From contig CBFHAI010000004.1 of NCBI GenBank assembly GCA_965653565.1, positions 74,529 to 138,528 on the forward strand: a DNA stretch of 64,000 nucleotides, in the 5' to 3' direction. This document shows, in pieces, positions 1-6,260 of this stretch; the first letter of the stretch is position 1; each line of letters starts with the position of its first letter. The notes under the pieces were generated by a model. It did no database searches. It was not told the origin of the DNA and saw only the letters and a program-made list of their open reading frames with translations. Position numbers and translations under genes: made by a program. Source of the stretch: JALCLA01 sp965653565. Its GTDB lineage: Bacteria > Pseudomonadota > Gammaproteobacteria > Xanthomonadales > Xanthomonadaceae.

Positions 1-1685
1 TCGGCCATATCGAGGTCCAGCGCGGTCGCGAGCGGCCCGCCGACCGGCGCGTCCGACGCATACCGAATCACAACGTCGACGGTGGCCACGGCTGCGACGC
101 CAAGCAGGGCGCTGATCGTTTCCTTCGGTTGCAGCAAGAGCCACGGCCACAACTGCGCCTGCGTGGTCGGCACGCCCAGCGTCGTTCGCAGTTCGGCGAT
201 CGCGCCCTCGAGCTCGGCCAATCCGGCGCTTCGGTCGACGTCCGGAAACCCAAGGCTGTGCAGCGAGCCAATCGTCGGCTTAGCCGTGATATCGCACGGG
301 TTGCCGCGATCGGTGCCCGTGTAGAAGATCGGCGTCAACAGCTTGTGCGCCAGTGTTGCCAAGGCAACGTCCGAGCGCTTGAGCAGCGAGAGCTGCAGCG
401 CGATCTGACGGTGCGCACTGAGGCGGCGCAGCATTGACTCGGCGAGCGTGGCCTTGACTGCCGGTGCCGGCTCGCCCTTCGCCTTGGCCACGGCGCGCTG
501 TGCCTTGCTGGAATCCTGGCGCGGGATGAGGCCTAGTTCGACATGCAGTCGGCCGCTATGGTCCACTTCGATCAATGCACCGGCCTTCGCTTTCTGGCGG
601 TCGCTGAAGGTGGTGACCGAGCGGGTCAACGCAGCGATCGCATCTTCGAGTGTTTGCCGCTCGTCGCAACGCTCGTCGAGCAGATCAGCAGGCGCGTCGT
701 CGTCATCCTCCATGGCGTCGATCTCTCTCTCGACCTGAGCGAGGCGCGCCCGCTTTTCTTCAAGGTCGGCCGATTCCGTGTCGGTGAGTTCGCGAGGGCT
801 GTATTTCGGCTCGCTGTGATCGCAGTTGCTGGTGAACTTCCACCGATCGCCGTTGCGTTCGATGTGCACAAAGCTCCAGCCATCGGCGAGCAACGCCTTC
901 GATTCCGCCTGCAGCTTTTCTTCGACCAGCTGGTCGAGCAATTGCTCGTCGAGCGCGTAGCCGCCGCCCTGGTCATCGAAAAGGTCCCGACGCACGGCGC
1001 CGCCTGCGGCTTCGTAGTTGGCCAAGCCAACGAACACCACGCGCTTGTCGGTCGTGGGAACTTCCTTGAGCGTCAGTGCTGCGCGGATTCGCGCAGGCTC
1101 CAGTTCCCACTTGCTGCGTGCCGCGTCGAAAACACGCTCCTGCATCGCGTGATCGTCGGTGAGCGTGAATGCCATCATCTGATCGACGTTGAGCTTGTCT
1201 TCGCGGAAGGCGCGCAAAAGGACCGGCGAAACATTGGCAAGACGCAACCGGCGCTGCACGAAGATTGATGTCACGCCAAAGCGTGCAGCGATCTCTTCGG
1301 GCCCATGGCCGGCCGCGGCGAGATCGCGAAACGACACGAGTTCATCGTGCGGGTGCATTCTCTCGCGCACGGTGTTTTCCGCCAGTCCGACTTCGGTCGC
1401 GATACTGGCGTCGACGATGTTCACCGGCACCAGGTGATCCGGTTGCAAATGTCCGGCATCGCGCAGCGATTGCAGTGCAGCCAGTCGCCGGCCGCCAGCA
1501 ATGACTTCATAGCGTTCGGCTGGCTGGGTTTCGTCGGGAGGTATGCGCGCGACGGTCAACTGATTGATCAGGCCTTCGGCCCGGATGCTCGCAGCGAGCT
1601 GCGAGATGTCGCCGCCGGCAGTGCGGCGCACGTTGTATCGCGACAGCTTCAGCTGCGCGAGCGGAACATTGACGAGCTGTTGCAT
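1..1685 (-). CDS. ParB-like partition/nuclease-fold protein (C-terminus beyond window)
   Basis: Only the first 561 codons are visible; the frame stays open to base 1, so the C-terminus is missing. The N-terminal ~150 residues fit a ParB/RepB/Spo0J domain: NVRR at 18-21, VIAGGRRLAAL at 61-71 (the box-I-like GxRR), AENTVRERMHPHDE at 102-115 and a helix-turn-helix at about 130-150. ParB proteins bind parS-like sites and many are CTPases. Very long ParB relatives (600-700 residues) are common on plasmids, integrative elements and phages. A GGAG ribosome-binding site lies just upstream of the ATG. It is the last visible gene of the leftward early operon. Whether a parA lies further left cannot be seen. 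The family is clear, the role in the phage is inferred. Confidence 0.85.
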   Translation of the reverse strand, partial: MQQLVNVPLAQLKLSRYNVRRTAGGDISQLAASIRAEGLINQLTVARIPPDETQPAERYEVIAGGRRLAALQSLRDAGHLQPDHLVPVNIVDASIATEVGLAENTVRERMHPHDELVSFRDLAAAGHGPEEIAARFGVTSIFVQRRLRLANVSPVLLRAFREDKLNVDQMMAFTLTDDHAMQERVFDAARSKWELEPARIRAALTLKEVPTTDKRVVFVGLANYEAAGGAVRRDLFDDQGGGYALDEQLLDQLVEEKLQAESKALLADGWSFVHIERNGDRWKFTSNCDHSEPKYSPRELTDTESADLEEKRARLAQVEREIDAMEDDDDAPADLLDERCDERQTLEDAIAALTRSVTTFSDRQKAKAGALIEVDHSGRLHVELGLIPRQDSSKAQRAVAKAKGEPAPAVKATLAESMLRRLSAHRQIALQLSLLKRSDVALATLAHKLLTPIFYTGTDRGNPCDITAKPTIGSLHSLGFPDVDRSAGLAELEGAIAELRTTLGVPTTQAQLWPWLLLQPKETISALLGVAAVATVDVVIRYASDAPVGGPLATALDLDMA

Positions 1686-1699
1686 GGGTGGCTCCGAGG

Positions 1700-1888
1700 C
1701 TAGGGCTTGGTGGGCGATTTGCATTTCGCGCGACATGGGCCGCAGCGCCATCGCGACTTTCCGCGAGCGTCGCGCACAAACACGCCGCCGTCGGTCTTCG
1801 CGTAGTGCTGACAGGTGAAGCAAAACCGCTCGCCGAGCGATTCCTCGACCTTGTCGGCGAGCTTCGTGTTGGTGCGGGTGGCGGACAC
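1700..1888 (-). CDS. Small cysteine-rich (zinc-ribbon-like) protein
   Basis: This 62-residue protein has paired cysteines C23-x2-C26 and C49-x2-C52 plus C56, a spacing that suggests a small treble-clef or zinc-ribbon fold. The GTG start is chosen because it overlaps the upstream stop codon by one base (TAGTG), a translational-coupling arrangement; upstream in-frame codons give an implausible Arg/His-rich extension. It lies between the winged-helix gene and the ParB-like gene in the leftward operon. I do not recognise the family; the zinc-binding role is inferred from the cysteine pattern alone. Confidence 0.6.
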   Translation of the reverse strand: MSATRTNTKLADKVEESLGERFCFTCQHYAKTDGGVFVRDARGKSRWRCGPCRAKCKSPTKP

Positions 1889-2406
1889 TACGCAGCCGCC
1901 TTGATGACGGTGGCGATGTCGAGACGATCTCCCGCTGTGAGTTCGTCGAGGCTGTTGAGCGCAAGCACGCACAGACGCACCGCGAGGTGGCGATCGAGCG
2001 GCACCGTTGAGCCGCGCGGCGCGACGGTCGGCGTCGGCGTCGGCGGCGTTTGCGCTGGTCGCGTTGTGCGCGCCTTGTGTTCAAGCTTCTTCTTGCCGGG
2101 CTTCTTCACTGGCTTCACATCGGCGCGATTTGCAATCCGCGTCTTGCGCACCTTCGGCTCGCCCGCCGCTGCCGCAGCGGCTTGCGCAACCGGGTGTTCT
2201 TCGACTTCCTTCGCGCGCTTTTCATCGAGCGTGTAGCGAAAAGGGCGCTCGGTGCGATCGCAGATCACAATGTCGCGAGTTTCGAACGCGTTGAGTTGCC
2301 CGGACACCGCCGTGCGATCGGCGCCTATTTGATCCGCGATATCTGCGCACGACACAGAAGCGCCCATCTGACGCATTGCGTCTCGGATTTGTTGGGAAAG
2401 GCTCAT
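1888..2406 (-). CDS. Winged-helix-like regulator with basic Lys/Pro/Ala linker
   Basis: The 172-residue product opens with a probable winged helix (residues 1-60: a QQIRDAMRQMG helix, the CADIADQIGADRTAVSGQL recognition-like helix, then a strand ending in PFRYTL). This looks like the DNA-binding half of small phage or plasmid regulators. A low-complexity basic linker rich in Lys, Pro and Thr follows, then a C-terminal helical segment ending DIATVIKAAA. The ATG at 2406 is preceded by GGAG. The gene is coupled to the 62-residue gene downstream by a one-base overlap. DNA binding is inferred from the N-terminal pattern; the target is unknown. Confidence 0.65.
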   Translation of the reverse strand: MSLSQQIRDAMRQMGASVSCADIADQIGADRTAVSGQLNAFETRDIVICDRTERPFRYTLDEKRAKEVEEHPVAQAAAAAAGEPKVRKTRIANRADVKPVKKPGKKKLEHKARTTRPAQTPPTPTPTVAPRGSTVPLDRHLAVRLCVLALNSLDELTAGDRLDIATVIKAAA

Positions 2407-2416
2407 GCGAGCTCCA

Positions 2417-2665
2417 TCAGTGAGAGGCCGCGGCAGCGTCCGCGACGAGCTCGCGGGCGGCGGCGGTGGGTTGGATTTCGACTTCGCCGTCGGTCCACTC
2501 GGCAAGGCCGGCGCGCACGATGGCGCCGATCGCACGCGAGCTATGAAACGGATGCACGCCGGGTGTCATGGGGCGATAACCGCCGCGCGTGCGGCGCAGC
2601 GCGCCGTGCACGACGCACGCGATTGCGGCTTCGCGCTGGGTAGGTGGCAGATCGCTGAGCGTCAT
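2417..2665 (-). CDS. Hypothetical phage protein, 82 aa
   Basis: The start is fixed by an ATGA overlap with the preceding gene's stop. The product begins MTLSDLPPTQREAAIACVV and has no membrane segment. The central part (ALRRTRGGYRPM, then SSRAIGAIVRAGLAEW) could be a small helical DNA-associated domain: VRAGLAEW followed by a short strand resembles the tail of a winged helix. I do not recognise the family. Its position, tightly packed in the leftward early operon, is the main reason to believe it is real. Confidence 0.6.
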   Translation of the reverse strand: MTLSDLPPTQREAAIACVVHGALRRTRGGYRPMTPGVHPFHSSRAIGAIVRAGLAEWTDGEVEIQPTAAARELVADAAAASH

Positions 2666-2871
2666 GCGACCGCCTTCAGCGTGCTGCTCGCGATATTGAT
2701 GCGGCGCTGCAACTGCGTGGCGTCGTCCTGCGCCGCCTGCAGTGCCGCCTGGTCGGCGCGCCACTGCTTCACGCACGCATCGATGTTGGCCGCCTGCGCG
2801 TCGGCACCAGCGTCGCGCATCTGCTGCGCCTGGTCTTCGAGGTATTCTGGATTGAATGTGGGGTCGCTCAT
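2662..2871 (-). CDS. Hypothetical coiled-coil protein, 69 aa
   Basis: The product starts MSDPTFNPEYLEDQAQQMRD and is almost entirely helical and glutamine/alanine rich, with heptad-like spacing over residues 10-65, so it probably forms a short coiled coil. The ATG at 2871 has GGAG seven bases upstream. The stop overlaps the next start (ATGA). Longer in-frame extensions upstream would run through a strong hairpin (2892-2916) and are unlikely. No family is recognised. Confidence 0.6.
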   Translation of the reverse strand: MSDPTFNPEYLEDQAQQMRDAGADAQAANIDACVKQWRADQAALQAAQDDATQLQRRINIASSTLKAVA

Positions 2872-2891
2872 CTGACGCTCCGTAGGTGAGA

Positions 2892-2916
2892 GCGCCGGCA
2901 CCGTGTGTGCCGGCGC
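2892..2916 (-). other. Perfect 10-bp stem-loop between two early genes
   Basis: GCGCCGGCAC pairs perfectly with GTGCCGGCGC around a five-base loop, in the gap between the DUF1566 gene and the 69-residue gene. There is no U-tract on either strand. It is therefore more likely a 3' stabilising or processing structure for the upstream message than a classical terminator. Confidence 0.55.
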
Positions 2917-2927
2917 AGAGAAACCAA

Positions 2928-3365
2928 TTACTGACCGGCCGGCGGCGCCGACACCGAACGCACCGCGCGCACGAAGCACTCGCTGTCGCGGCGGTAGCTG
3001 TCGGCGAAGCCGTAGCTGAAGAAGACGCACCACGCGGACGACGACGACCAGGCCGCCGGCGTGCTCGCCCAGTACCAGTCGCTGTGGCACGTCGGGAAGT
3101 AGGTGATGTCGATCGCCGGCTCCTGGCGCGAACGGTCGACGAGCGCGAACAGTTCTTCGACCGTGGGCAGGCGCCAGTCAGTTGCGCCAGCGAGATTCAG
3201 TTCCTTGCACGCGACCGTCGCGGCGTCGTGGTTCAACTCGGATTCGGCGGCATCGCTGGCCGACCACATCAGGCCGGTGGTGCTGTCGTACACAGCAACC
3301 CACGCGGTTGCGTCGTCGGCCAACGTGTGGCCCTGCTCGTCGATTTTGCTGAAGCGATTGGTCAT
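2928..3365 (-). CDS. DUF1566 (Lcl C-terminal type) domain protein
   Basis: The 145-residue protein carries the hallmarks of DUF1566: TGLMWSAS near residue 30, then a cysteine-containing helix (ATVACKELNLAGATDWRLPTVEEL begins near 48), WYWASTP near 97 and a C-terminal strand ending CFVRAVRS. These domains adopt a C-type-lectin-like fold and are usually surface or secreted binding modules. No signal peptide is visible. In phages this fold is also used for receptor-binding tips and for targets of diversity-generating retroelements; no reverse transcriptase is in this window. A GGAG site precedes the ATG. Stem-loops lie on both sides (3391-3420 and 2892-2916), so it may be expressed separately from the rest of the operon. 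Confidence 0.8.
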   Translation of the reverse strand: MTNRFSKIDEQGHTLADDATAWVAVYDSTTGLMWSASDAAESELNHDAATVACKELNLAGATDWRLPTVEELFALVDRSRQEPAIDITYFPTCHSDWYWASTPAAWSSSSAWCVFFSYGFADSYRRDSECFVRAVRSVSAPPAGQ

Positions 3366-3390
3366 GGTCTTTCTCCGAAGTGAGGTGCCG

Positions 3391-3420
3391 CGCCGTCGTG
3401 CCCGGGGATAGGCGACGGCG
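3391..3420 (-). other. 8-bp stem-loop upstream of the DUF1566 gene
   Basis: CGCCGTCG pairs with CGACGGCG across a 14-base loop in the 92-base gap between the 89-residue gene and the DUF1566 gene. It may isolate the DUF1566 message from upstream transcription. No U-run follows, so a terminator role is uncertain. Confidence 0.4.
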
Positions 3421-3457
3421 GGGGAGGCCGTTGAAAACGACGGCGCGGCGAAGGTGG

Positions 3458-3727
3458 CTACTGGGGCAGCGGATGGCGCTCGTGGTGATCGATCGCGCTC
3501 ACCGCGACGAGCGCGCGGTGACGTGGAATCGGCAGGAAGGCGAGATTGTTTTTCCAGCGCTCACCACGAATTTCGCGCAAGCGAAATTCGGGATCGCGAC
3601 GCAGGCCGGCGCCTCTGACGATCGCGTTGTAGTGCGCTAGGCGCAGTGCTGGCGGACACTCGCCGAGCGCGGGATCGGCCGCGGTGAGCCAATGCGAGGT
3701 CGCACGCAACACGATGCGCGCGCTCAA
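3458..3727 (-). CDS. Hypothetical phage protein, 89 aa
   Basis: The gene starts with TTG and its start overlaps the previous stop (TTGA), which supports translational coupling. The product is basic and His/Arg rich (SHWLTAADPALGECPPALRL early, RHRALVAVSAIDHHERHPLPQ at the end is a flexible tail), with no membrane segment or recognised domain. It belongs to the chain of small coupled genes of the leftward early operon. Confidence 0.55.
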   Translation of the reverse strand: MSARIVLRATSHWLTAADPALGECPPALRLAHYNAIVRGAGLRRDPEFRLREIRGERWKNNLAFLPIPRHRALVAVSAIDHHERHPLPQ

Positions 3728-3999
3728 AGGTCACCTCGTGCTTTCGCTACGAAGTGCTTGACCGATTCGGTCGAGCGACGATCGAGGTCGAAGGATGCAC
3801 CATTGACCCACAAGCACACGGTGTCATCGCTTTCGACGGAAATGCTGGTGCGCTTGAGAGGACCGCACGCGAAGGTTGCCATGCGCAGGCTGCCATGCTG
3901 CCGAAGAGTCGCGGCGATCGACGGCACATCGCTGTCGAGCAATACGCGCAACGTCAATTGCAGGCCGTGATGGGCGACAGTGATCTGATCACCGCTCAT
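3724..3999 (-). CDS. Hypothetical phage protein, 91 aa
   Basis: The ATG start overlaps the upstream stop as ATGA. The protein (MSGDQITVAHHGLQLTLRVL, ending FVAKARGDL) alternates short strands and one helix, giving a likely small alpha/beta fold. There is no signal peptide, membrane segment or cysteine cluster. I do not recognise the family; reality is supported by coupling on both sides. Confidence 0.6.
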   Translation of the reverse strand: MSGDQITVAHHGLQLTLRVLLDSDVPSIAATLRQHGSLRMATFACGPLKRTSISVESDDTVCLWVNGASFDLDRRSTESVKHFVAKARGDL

Positions 4000-4241
4000 G
4001 CCGGCACCCGCGCGTTGCGCTGGTTGACGAGTTCGCGTGCCAGCGATTCGCAGCGTTCGAGCACGGAGTGATTTGGCTCGCCGGCCTTGATCAGCTCAGC
4101 AGCCTCCGCGTCAACGGCGAGGATTTCGACTCTGCGGCAATTGGAGATGCGCGCGGTGATGCGTGCCTGGCGGCGGACGGCATCCGGCTTCATGTCGGCG
4201 ATCAGCCGATCCACGCGATCGAACGAAATGACAGCGCCCAC
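3996..4241 (-). CDS. Hypothetical phage protein, 81 aa
   Basis: I chose the GTG at 4241 because a GAGG site lies seven bases before it and because it falls just after the previous gene's stop. The longer open frame back to 4298 would overlap that gene and is Arg/Pro rich. The product (MGAVISFDRVDRLIADMKPD onward) is helical, with an ERCESLARELVNQRN C-terminal helix, and could be a small DNA- or protein-binding subunit. No family is recognised. Confidence 0.55.
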   Translation of the reverse strand: MGAVISFDRVDRLIADMKPDAVRRQARITARISNCRRVEILAVDAEAAELIKAGEPNHSVLERCESLARELVNQRNARVPA

Positions 4242-4243
4242 GA

Positions 4244-4453
4244 TCAGACCTCGCCCACAAGACGAAGGGCGCGGAATTCGGCGGCGTTGGCTTCGCACAG
4301 CGCGCTTCGGCGCTCGAGCAGTACGCGGCGCCGGCGATTCAGGCAGACGCGTGCGCGGCTATGGCTTTTTACCGCGTCAGCGTGTTCGTGAGCGGCGAGG
4401 TTGCTGAGAATTCGGCCCAATGGGCCTGAGTTGTGGAGTGCGGCGGTATACAT
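4244..4453 (-). CDS. Hypothetical phage protein, 69 aa, first gene of leftward early operon
   Basis: This is the promoter-proximal gene of the leftward operon. It has a strong GGGGGAAG site before the ATG. The product is basic and helical (GRILSNLAAHEHADAVKSH, then RARVCLNRRRRVLLERR). Basic small first genes of phage early operons are often regulators or antiterminators, but nothing in this sequence allows a specific call. The operator-covered promoter at 4493-4522 lies about 40 bases upstream. Confidence 0.6.
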   Translation of the reverse strand: MYTAALHNSGPLGRILSNLAAHEHADAVKSHSRARVCLNRRRRVLLERRSALCEANAAEFRALRLVGEV

Positions 4454-4492
4454 CGGCTTCCCCCGGACGCGCCCGGACTGGGCGCGAAGAGA

Positions 4493-4522
4493 AGCCTATG
4501 GCATTCCATAAGTTCGTGTCAA
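4493..4522 (-). promoter_or_regulatory. Leftward early promoter, PL-like
   Basis: On the minus strand TTGACA (4522-4517) and TAGGCT (4498-4493) are separated by 18 bases. One palindromic operator covers the spacer and -10 side (4497-4510) and a second overlaps the -35 side (4521-4534). The divergent promoter at 5887-5916 has the same layout, which strongly suggests both are shut by the same repressor. Confidence 0.7.
4497..4510. promoter_or_regulatory. Repressor operator OL-a
   Basis: The 14-bp palindrome TATGGCATTCCATA matches the TATGG-N4-CCATA consensus perfectly in both half-sites. It occupies the spacer and -10 of the leftward promoter. The likely ligand is the XRE repressor encoded at 5359-5850. 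Confidence 0.7.
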
Positions 4523-4534
4523 TGGTATCCCATA
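4521..4534. promoter_or_regulatory. Repressor operator OL-b
   Basis: AATGGTATCCCATA matches TATGG-N4-CCATA with one mismatch and overlaps the -35 of the leftward promoter. It lies exactly 24 bp from the first site (start to start), the same distance as between the paired sites at the rightward promoter. Confidence 0.65.
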
Positions 4535-4544
4535 GATTGGAATC

Positions 4545-4952
4545 TTAGCCTCGAACCAATGCGTGGATGGCGCGTGCTAGGCAGTGCGGAATCCCTGCAT
4601 AGGCCACCGCAGTTGCTGCGGCGGCGGCCTGCTGGACCGCCGACGTCGCTGCATCTAACTGGAAATACAAGTTGACGCCGGCGTACACGGCGCCGATCGC
4701 AGCGATCGACCACATAACCATCGCAAGCAGAGATCGAGACTTCGCAGCTCGCGGCTCTTGTTCCTCGTGTATCGGTCGTGTGAGAGATGCCATCGCCATG
4801 CGGCCGCGTGCTGCGGCGAGTCTTGCCTGGGTTTGCTCTTTCGCTGTTTGCTCCTCGACCTTTGCGTAGATCGCGCCGCAACTCGGGCAAGACGCTTGAG
4901 GTGAGTCAGCGACTTCGGCAGTGACTTTGCATTTTAGGCACGTCTTTTCCAC
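4545..4952 (-). CDS. Zinc-ribbon protein with one membrane segment
   Basis: The 135-residue protein begins MEKTCLKCKVTAE with a second pair CPSCGAIYAKVE at about 22-33, giving a C-x2-C...C-x2-C zinc ribbon. A charged helical linker follows (to about residue 70). One hydrophobic helix of about 20 residues begins near SLLAMVMWSIAAIGAVYAGV, then an Ala-rich amphipathic tail. The GTG start is preceded by AAGGGG at good spacing. It lies directly behind the repressor gene and a 121-residue gene, the place where lambda keeps rexAB. It is therefore a candidate lysogenic-conversion or superinfection-exclusion gene. No specific family is recognised. Confidence 0.7.
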   Translation of the reverse strand: MEKTCLKCKVTAEVADSPQASCPSCGAIYAKVEEQTAKEQTQARLAAARGRMAMASLTRPIHEEQEPRAAKSRSLLAMVMWSIAAIGAVYAGVNLYFQLDAATSAVQQAAAAATAVAYAGIPHCLARAIHALVRG

Positions 4953-5027
4953 GTCGATCCCCTTGTCCGGAGTGTCCTGAGCGACAAGACGATACGCAGT
5001 AGCGGTCGTATCGTCTCTAGGAATTCT

Positions 5028-5393
5028 TCACCCTAGGTCGCCGTCGATCGCCTTCGCTGTGCGAACCAATCCTGCATCTTCGAAGGAGACATCTTCCAAG
5101 ATGCACTCGCGCGCGCGCTCGCAATCGTCGAGAAGTGCGACCAACCCCTTGTCGTCGAGGTCGTCAATCGTCCCTACATTGAAAGTTGCCTGGTCAACAA
5201 GCCACTGCAACCGATAGAAGCGCTTTAAATCCGTAATCCTTCGCACATGTGCTTCACGACTCACCGAGCACATTCGGTGCGATGGCGAAACTTCCGTCGA
5301 CACGAGCTTGATGTTTGGTCTCGAGCTCGGCGCCGCTGTAACTCGCGCCGTAATCAACCTAACCAGCTCGTCGATCTTTGCCCGTTCCGCCAT
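5028..5393 (-). CDS. Hypothetical protein co-transcribed with repressor, 121 aa
   Basis: The start at 5393 is supported by a near-perfect AAGGAG site, and the gene overlaps the end of the repressor gene by 35 bases, so the two are surely co-transcribed. The product is soluble and acidic, mostly helical, with the stretch LDDKGLVALLDDCERAREC in the C-terminal third and no recognised motif. Genes placed here in temperate phages are expressed in the lysogen and often protect the host from other phages; that is an inference from position only. Confidence 0.65.
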   Translation of the reverse strand: MAERAKIDELVRLITARVTAAPSSRPNIKLVSTEVSPSHRMCSVSREAHVRRITDLKRFYRLQWLVDQATFNVGTIDDLDDKGLVALLDDCERARECILEDVSFEDAGLVRTAKAIDGDLG

Positions 5394-5850
5394 TTGAAAT
5401 CTCCTTCGCCTGCATGCGCTCAGCTAGTCGCTGTCCGAAGTCGATCAAATTGCCTGGGGAAGCTTCGCCCTCCTGCTCTTGCAGGAACTGATAGGTGAAC
5501 ACGAAGAGATCGGGGTCGAGCTCAGGGTTGTAGCTTTTCCCTTTGTGCTCGAACGCTGCCCGCAGGATTTTGAACGACCCGGCCACAATTTCAGGGTCAA
5601 GTCGCGCGGGTTGCGACGGCAGGTCGGCAAGGGCGTCCATCGGCTTTCTACCGGTCTGCAGCCATTCGGGTCTGACGCCGAGAGCAGCCGCGATTGCCGG
5701 GATTTGCGTCGATGACGCCTGATCGCCGTTCTCGATTCCGGCCAAGGTTGGATATTTGATGTCCGCAGCGGCCGCCAGCTGCGGGCGGGTCATCCCACGC
5801 AGTTTTCGCGCCTGTTTGATGCGGTCGCCAACGGTCAGGGCAGTAGCCAT
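5359..5850 (-). CDS. XRE-family CI-like prophage repressor
   Basis: The 163-residue protein has an N-terminal HTH_3 domain: VGDRIKQARKLRGMTRPQLA, then AADIKYPTLAGIENG as turn and recognition helix (residues 6-60). The C-terminal half is short and helical, without a LexA/S24 peptidase Ser-Lys dyad that I can see. Induction by RecA-stimulated self-cleavage is therefore doubtful. The ATG at 5850 has no convincing ribosome-binding site, and a -10-like CATAAG sits 10-15 bases upstream, so the transcript may be leaderless like lambda cI from PRM. The operator at 5862-5875 overlaps that -10, which would allow autoregulation. Confidence 0.88.
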   Translation of the reverse strand: MATALTVGDRIKQARKLRGMTRPQLAAAADIKYPTLAGIENGDQASSTQIPAIAAALGVRPEWLQTGRKPMDALADLPSQPARLDPEIVAGSFKILRAAFEHKGKSYNPELDPDLFVFTYQFLQEQEGEASPGNLIDFGQRLAERMQAKEISNGGTGKDRRAG

Positions 5851-5861
5851 GCAAGGAGTCT

Positions 5862-5875
5862 TATGGAATTCCGTT
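5862..5875. promoter_or_regulatory. Repressor operator OR-c (over repressor promoter)
   Basis: TATGGAATTCCGTT matches the TATGG-N4-CCATA consensus in its left half and has two mismatches in the right. It lies 12 bases before the repressor start codon and covers the probable repressor promoter -10. Being the weakest match, it may act as the last-filled, autoregulatory site. Confidence 0.55.
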
Positions 5876-5888
5876 ATGGGATGCCGTT
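5875..5888. promoter_or_regulatory. Repressor operator OR-b
   Basis: TATGGGATGCCGTT runs into the -35 hexamer of the rightward promoter. It shares its last base region with OR-c and lies 24 bp from OR-a. The same operator-into-TTGAC junction is seen at OL-b on the opposite strand. Confidence 0.62.
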
Positions 5889-5916
5889 GACCGAAGCCTA
5901 TGGGATGCCATAGGAT
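5887..5916 (+). promoter_or_regulatory. Rightward early promoter, PR-like
   Basis: TTGACC (5887-5892) and TAGGAT (5911-5916) are 18 bases apart and are embedded between operators OR-b and OR-a. Initiation would fall near 5923, only a few bases before the Cro-like ATG at 5927, so that message is probably leaderless or nearly so. Confidence 0.68.
5899..5912. promoter_or_regulatory. Repressor operator OR-a
   Basis: TATGGGATGCCATA is a perfect match of both half-sites and fills the spacer between -35 and -10 of the rightward promoter, mirroring OL-a. Binding here would block RNA polymerase. Confidence 0.7.
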
Positions 5917-5926
5917 CGCTCCCCGT

Positions 5927-6145
5927 ATGGAACCTACCTGGGCACAGCGCATCGCCGACCTCGAATCCCTCGGGTGGTCTTTGGCCGGAATCGGGAAAGA
6001 CATCGAGCTTTCTCCGCAGTCGCTTTCTGACATCAAGCAAGGTCGGACCAGGGCGCCGACAGGCATGGCGGCAGTTCGATTGTTTGAACTCCACAAAGCG
6101 GGTCGACCGCCAACCGTGACCCTCGATCAGTCAAAGGTGGCTTGA
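5927..6145 (+). CDS. Cro-like small HTH protein, 72 aa
   Basis: Starting at MEPTWAQRIADLESLGW, the protein has an HTH pattern: SLAGIGKDIELSPQSLSDIKQG at about 17-38, where IELSPQSLSDI is the probable recognition region. Its size and place as the first gene divergent from the repressor fit a Cro- or YdaS-type antirepressor. The ATG directly follows the rightward promoter's expected start site and has no clear ribosome-binding site, suggesting leaderless translation. A longer frame from 5900 would start inside an operator and is rejected. Confidence 0.75.
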   Translation: MEPTWAQRIADLESLGWSLAGIGKDIELSPQSLSDIKQGRTRAPTGMAAVRLFELHKAGRPPTVTLDQSKVA

Positions 6146-6149
6146 CGTG

Positions 6150-6260
6150 ATGGCCGCCCAAGTCGAAGAGCAGGGCGATCAACTCGCCGCGAATGTCGCG
6201 CATAGGTGTGAACGTCGTCATGGGCTGAACGATGTCCTACCAGCGGCTTCGCGCGCATGA
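6150..6260 (+). CDS. Possible 36-aa leader peptide gene
   Basis: A short frame beginning MAAQVEEQGDQLAANVAHRC lies between the Cro-like gene and the 201-residue gene. It starts nine bases after an AAGGTGG site and its stop overlaps the next ATG (ATGA). The tight packing suggests it is translated and couples its neighbour. It is too short to assign to a family and could be a chance frame. Confidence 0.4.
   Translation: MAAQVEEQGDQLAANVAHRCERRHGLNDVLPAASRA

Noticed and set aside
543..1268. Plus-strand gene opposite the ParB-like gene
   Set aside because: The minus-strand frame is continuous and has clear ParB motifs and a ribosome-binding site; the plus-strand product is a typical mirror artefact.
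2928..3365. Diversity-generating retroelement
   Set aside because: The DUF1566 fold suits such a target, but no reverse transcriptase and no template repeat were recognised in the window.
5359..5850. LexA/CI-type self-cleaving repressor
   Set aside because: I found no Ser-Lys peptidase dyad or Ala-Gly cleavage site in the short C-terminal half, so only the HTH repressor call is kept.
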